Source: Rhizobium sp. Q54
GTDB taxonomy: Bacteria; Pseudomonadota; Alphaproteobacteria; Rhizobiales; Beijerinckiaceae
Reading direction: 5' to 3'
Assembly: GCA_945903655.1 (NCBI GenBank)
Contig: CAMDOY010000210.1
Location: forward strand, 1 to 6,642
Length of the DNA: 6,642 bases
A program made the position numbers and the translations under genes. Position 1 is the stretch's first letter; each line of letters begins with the position of its first letter. Below, piece after piece: positions 6,347 to 6,642 of the stretch. Below the pieces are notes generated by a model, which saw only the letters and a program-made list of their open reading frames with translations, was not told where the DNA came from and did no database searches.

Positions 6347-6424
6347 CGACATGGCGCGGCTTACGCCTCCATCTGGCCCGAGCCGGGTTAAGGTGGCGTG
6401 AACGCGAGCTTGGCGCGCATCTGG
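6323..6424 (+). repeat. Short direct repeats (CATCTGG x3; CCTCCATCTGG x2)
   Basis: CATCTGG occurs at 6327-6333, 6370-6376 and 6418-6424. The first two copies are extended to an identical 11-base CCTCCATCTGG (6323-6333 and 6366-6376). Start-to-start distances are 43 and 48 bases. All lie in the interval between the divergent SH3 protein and dehydrogenase genes, where operator sites would be expected. Confidence 0.5.
6351..6401 (+). CDS. Possible 16-residue leader ORF
   Basis: An ATG at 6351 is preceded by GGAGGG (6341-6346) with a four- to five-base spacer, the strongest ribosome binding site in the window. The frame encodes MARLTPPSGPSRVKVA and stops at TGA 6399-6401. It ends 48 bases before the dehydrogenase start, on the same strand. 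The peptide has two adjacent prolines and no run of a single amino acid that would suggest classical attenuation. It is unrecognised. It may be a leader peptide controlling the dehydrogenase gene or a chance ORF; the good ribosome site is the only direct support. Confidence 0.35.
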   Translation: MARLTPPSGPSRVKVA

Positions 6425-6449
6425 CAACAGGTATCAAAGGTCAGTGATC

Positions 6450-6642
6450 GTGAGGAAAAAACCACTCGTCGTGGTCACCAGAAAGCTCCCCGAGGTCGTG
6501 GAGACCCGGATGTGCGAGCTCTTCGAGACGCGCCTCAACGAATCGGACGCGCCCATGAGCGCCGCCGATCTCGCCGCCGCCGTGGCCACCGCCGACGTGC
6601 TGGTGCCCACCGTCACCGACCGGATCGACCGGGCGCTCCTCG
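6450..6642 (+). CDS. D-2-hydroxyacid dehydrogenase, N-terminal fragment
   Basis: The frame stays open to the window edge, giving 64 codons. The sequence opens with KPLVVVTRKLP (4-14) and continues to ATADVLVPTVTDRID (47-60). This is the N-terminal substrate-domain pattern of NAD(P)-dependent D-2-hydroxyacid dehydrogenases of the glyoxylate/hydroxypyruvate reductase (GyaR-like) group, which interconvert 2-keto and D-2-hydroxy acids. The nucleotide-binding and catalytic Arg-Glu-His parts lie beyond the edge, so the substrate cannot be judged. GTG codons occur at 6444 and 6450 in the same frame. AAAGG (6436-6440) is three bases from the first and nine from the second, which favours 6450. The gene is divergent from the SH3 protein gene with a 185-base gap. 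Confidence 0.8.
   Translation, partial: MRKKPLVVVTRKLPEVVETRMCELFETRLNESDAPMSAADLAAAVATADVLVPTVTDRIDRALL

Overview
The window is GC-rich chromosomal DNA that looks like an alphaproteobacterium, most likely of the order Hyphomicrobiales (Rhizobiales). This rests on the fabA-fabB-fabI gene cluster, the character of the PyrF, FabI and D-2-hydroxyacid dehydrogenase sequences, and a C/G-rich palindromic repeat of a kind common in that group. The genus cannot be told from the sequence. No phage, insertion sequence, CRISPR array, tRNA or rRNA is visible.

Layout. Positions 1-194 are non-coding and carry two copies of a 21-base repeat in inverted orientation. The + strand gene pyrF (195-896) follows. 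Four bases after its stop ends a minus-strand gene for a large multi-spanning membrane protein with GT-C glycosyltransferase-like motifs (2706 down to 901). That gene is broken by one in-frame TAG at 1921-1923, and the frame stays open on both sides. Next on the minus strand, in transcription order, come fabA (5558-5034), fabB (4980-3763) and fabI (3607-2798), the anaerobic-type unsaturated fatty acid branch plus enoyl-ACP reductase. Upstream of fabA, also on the minus strand, is an exported protein with two bacterial SH3-like domains (6264-5689). Divergent from it, a D-2-hydroxyacid dehydrogenase gene starts near 6450 and runs off the right edge.

How the genes work together. FabA makes and isomerises the trans-2 double bond at C10, FabB elongates the cis-3 product and FabI reduces enoyl-ACP, so the three genes form one functional unit. 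FabA and FabB are 53 bases apart and probably share a transcript. FabI follows a 155-base gap with inverted repeats and may have its own promoter. PyrF (UMP synthesis), the SH3 protein (cell envelope) and the dehydrogenase (2-keto/2-hydroxy acid metabolism) are separate functions.

Most of the window is ordinary housekeeping DNA. The points most worth a second look are the amber-interrupted membrane protein gene, and a possible 16-codon leader ORF with a strong ribosome binding site between the SH3 gene and the dehydrogenase gene. That ribosome binding site can pair with a C-rich segment on either side. I found no convincing sign of a large undescribed system.
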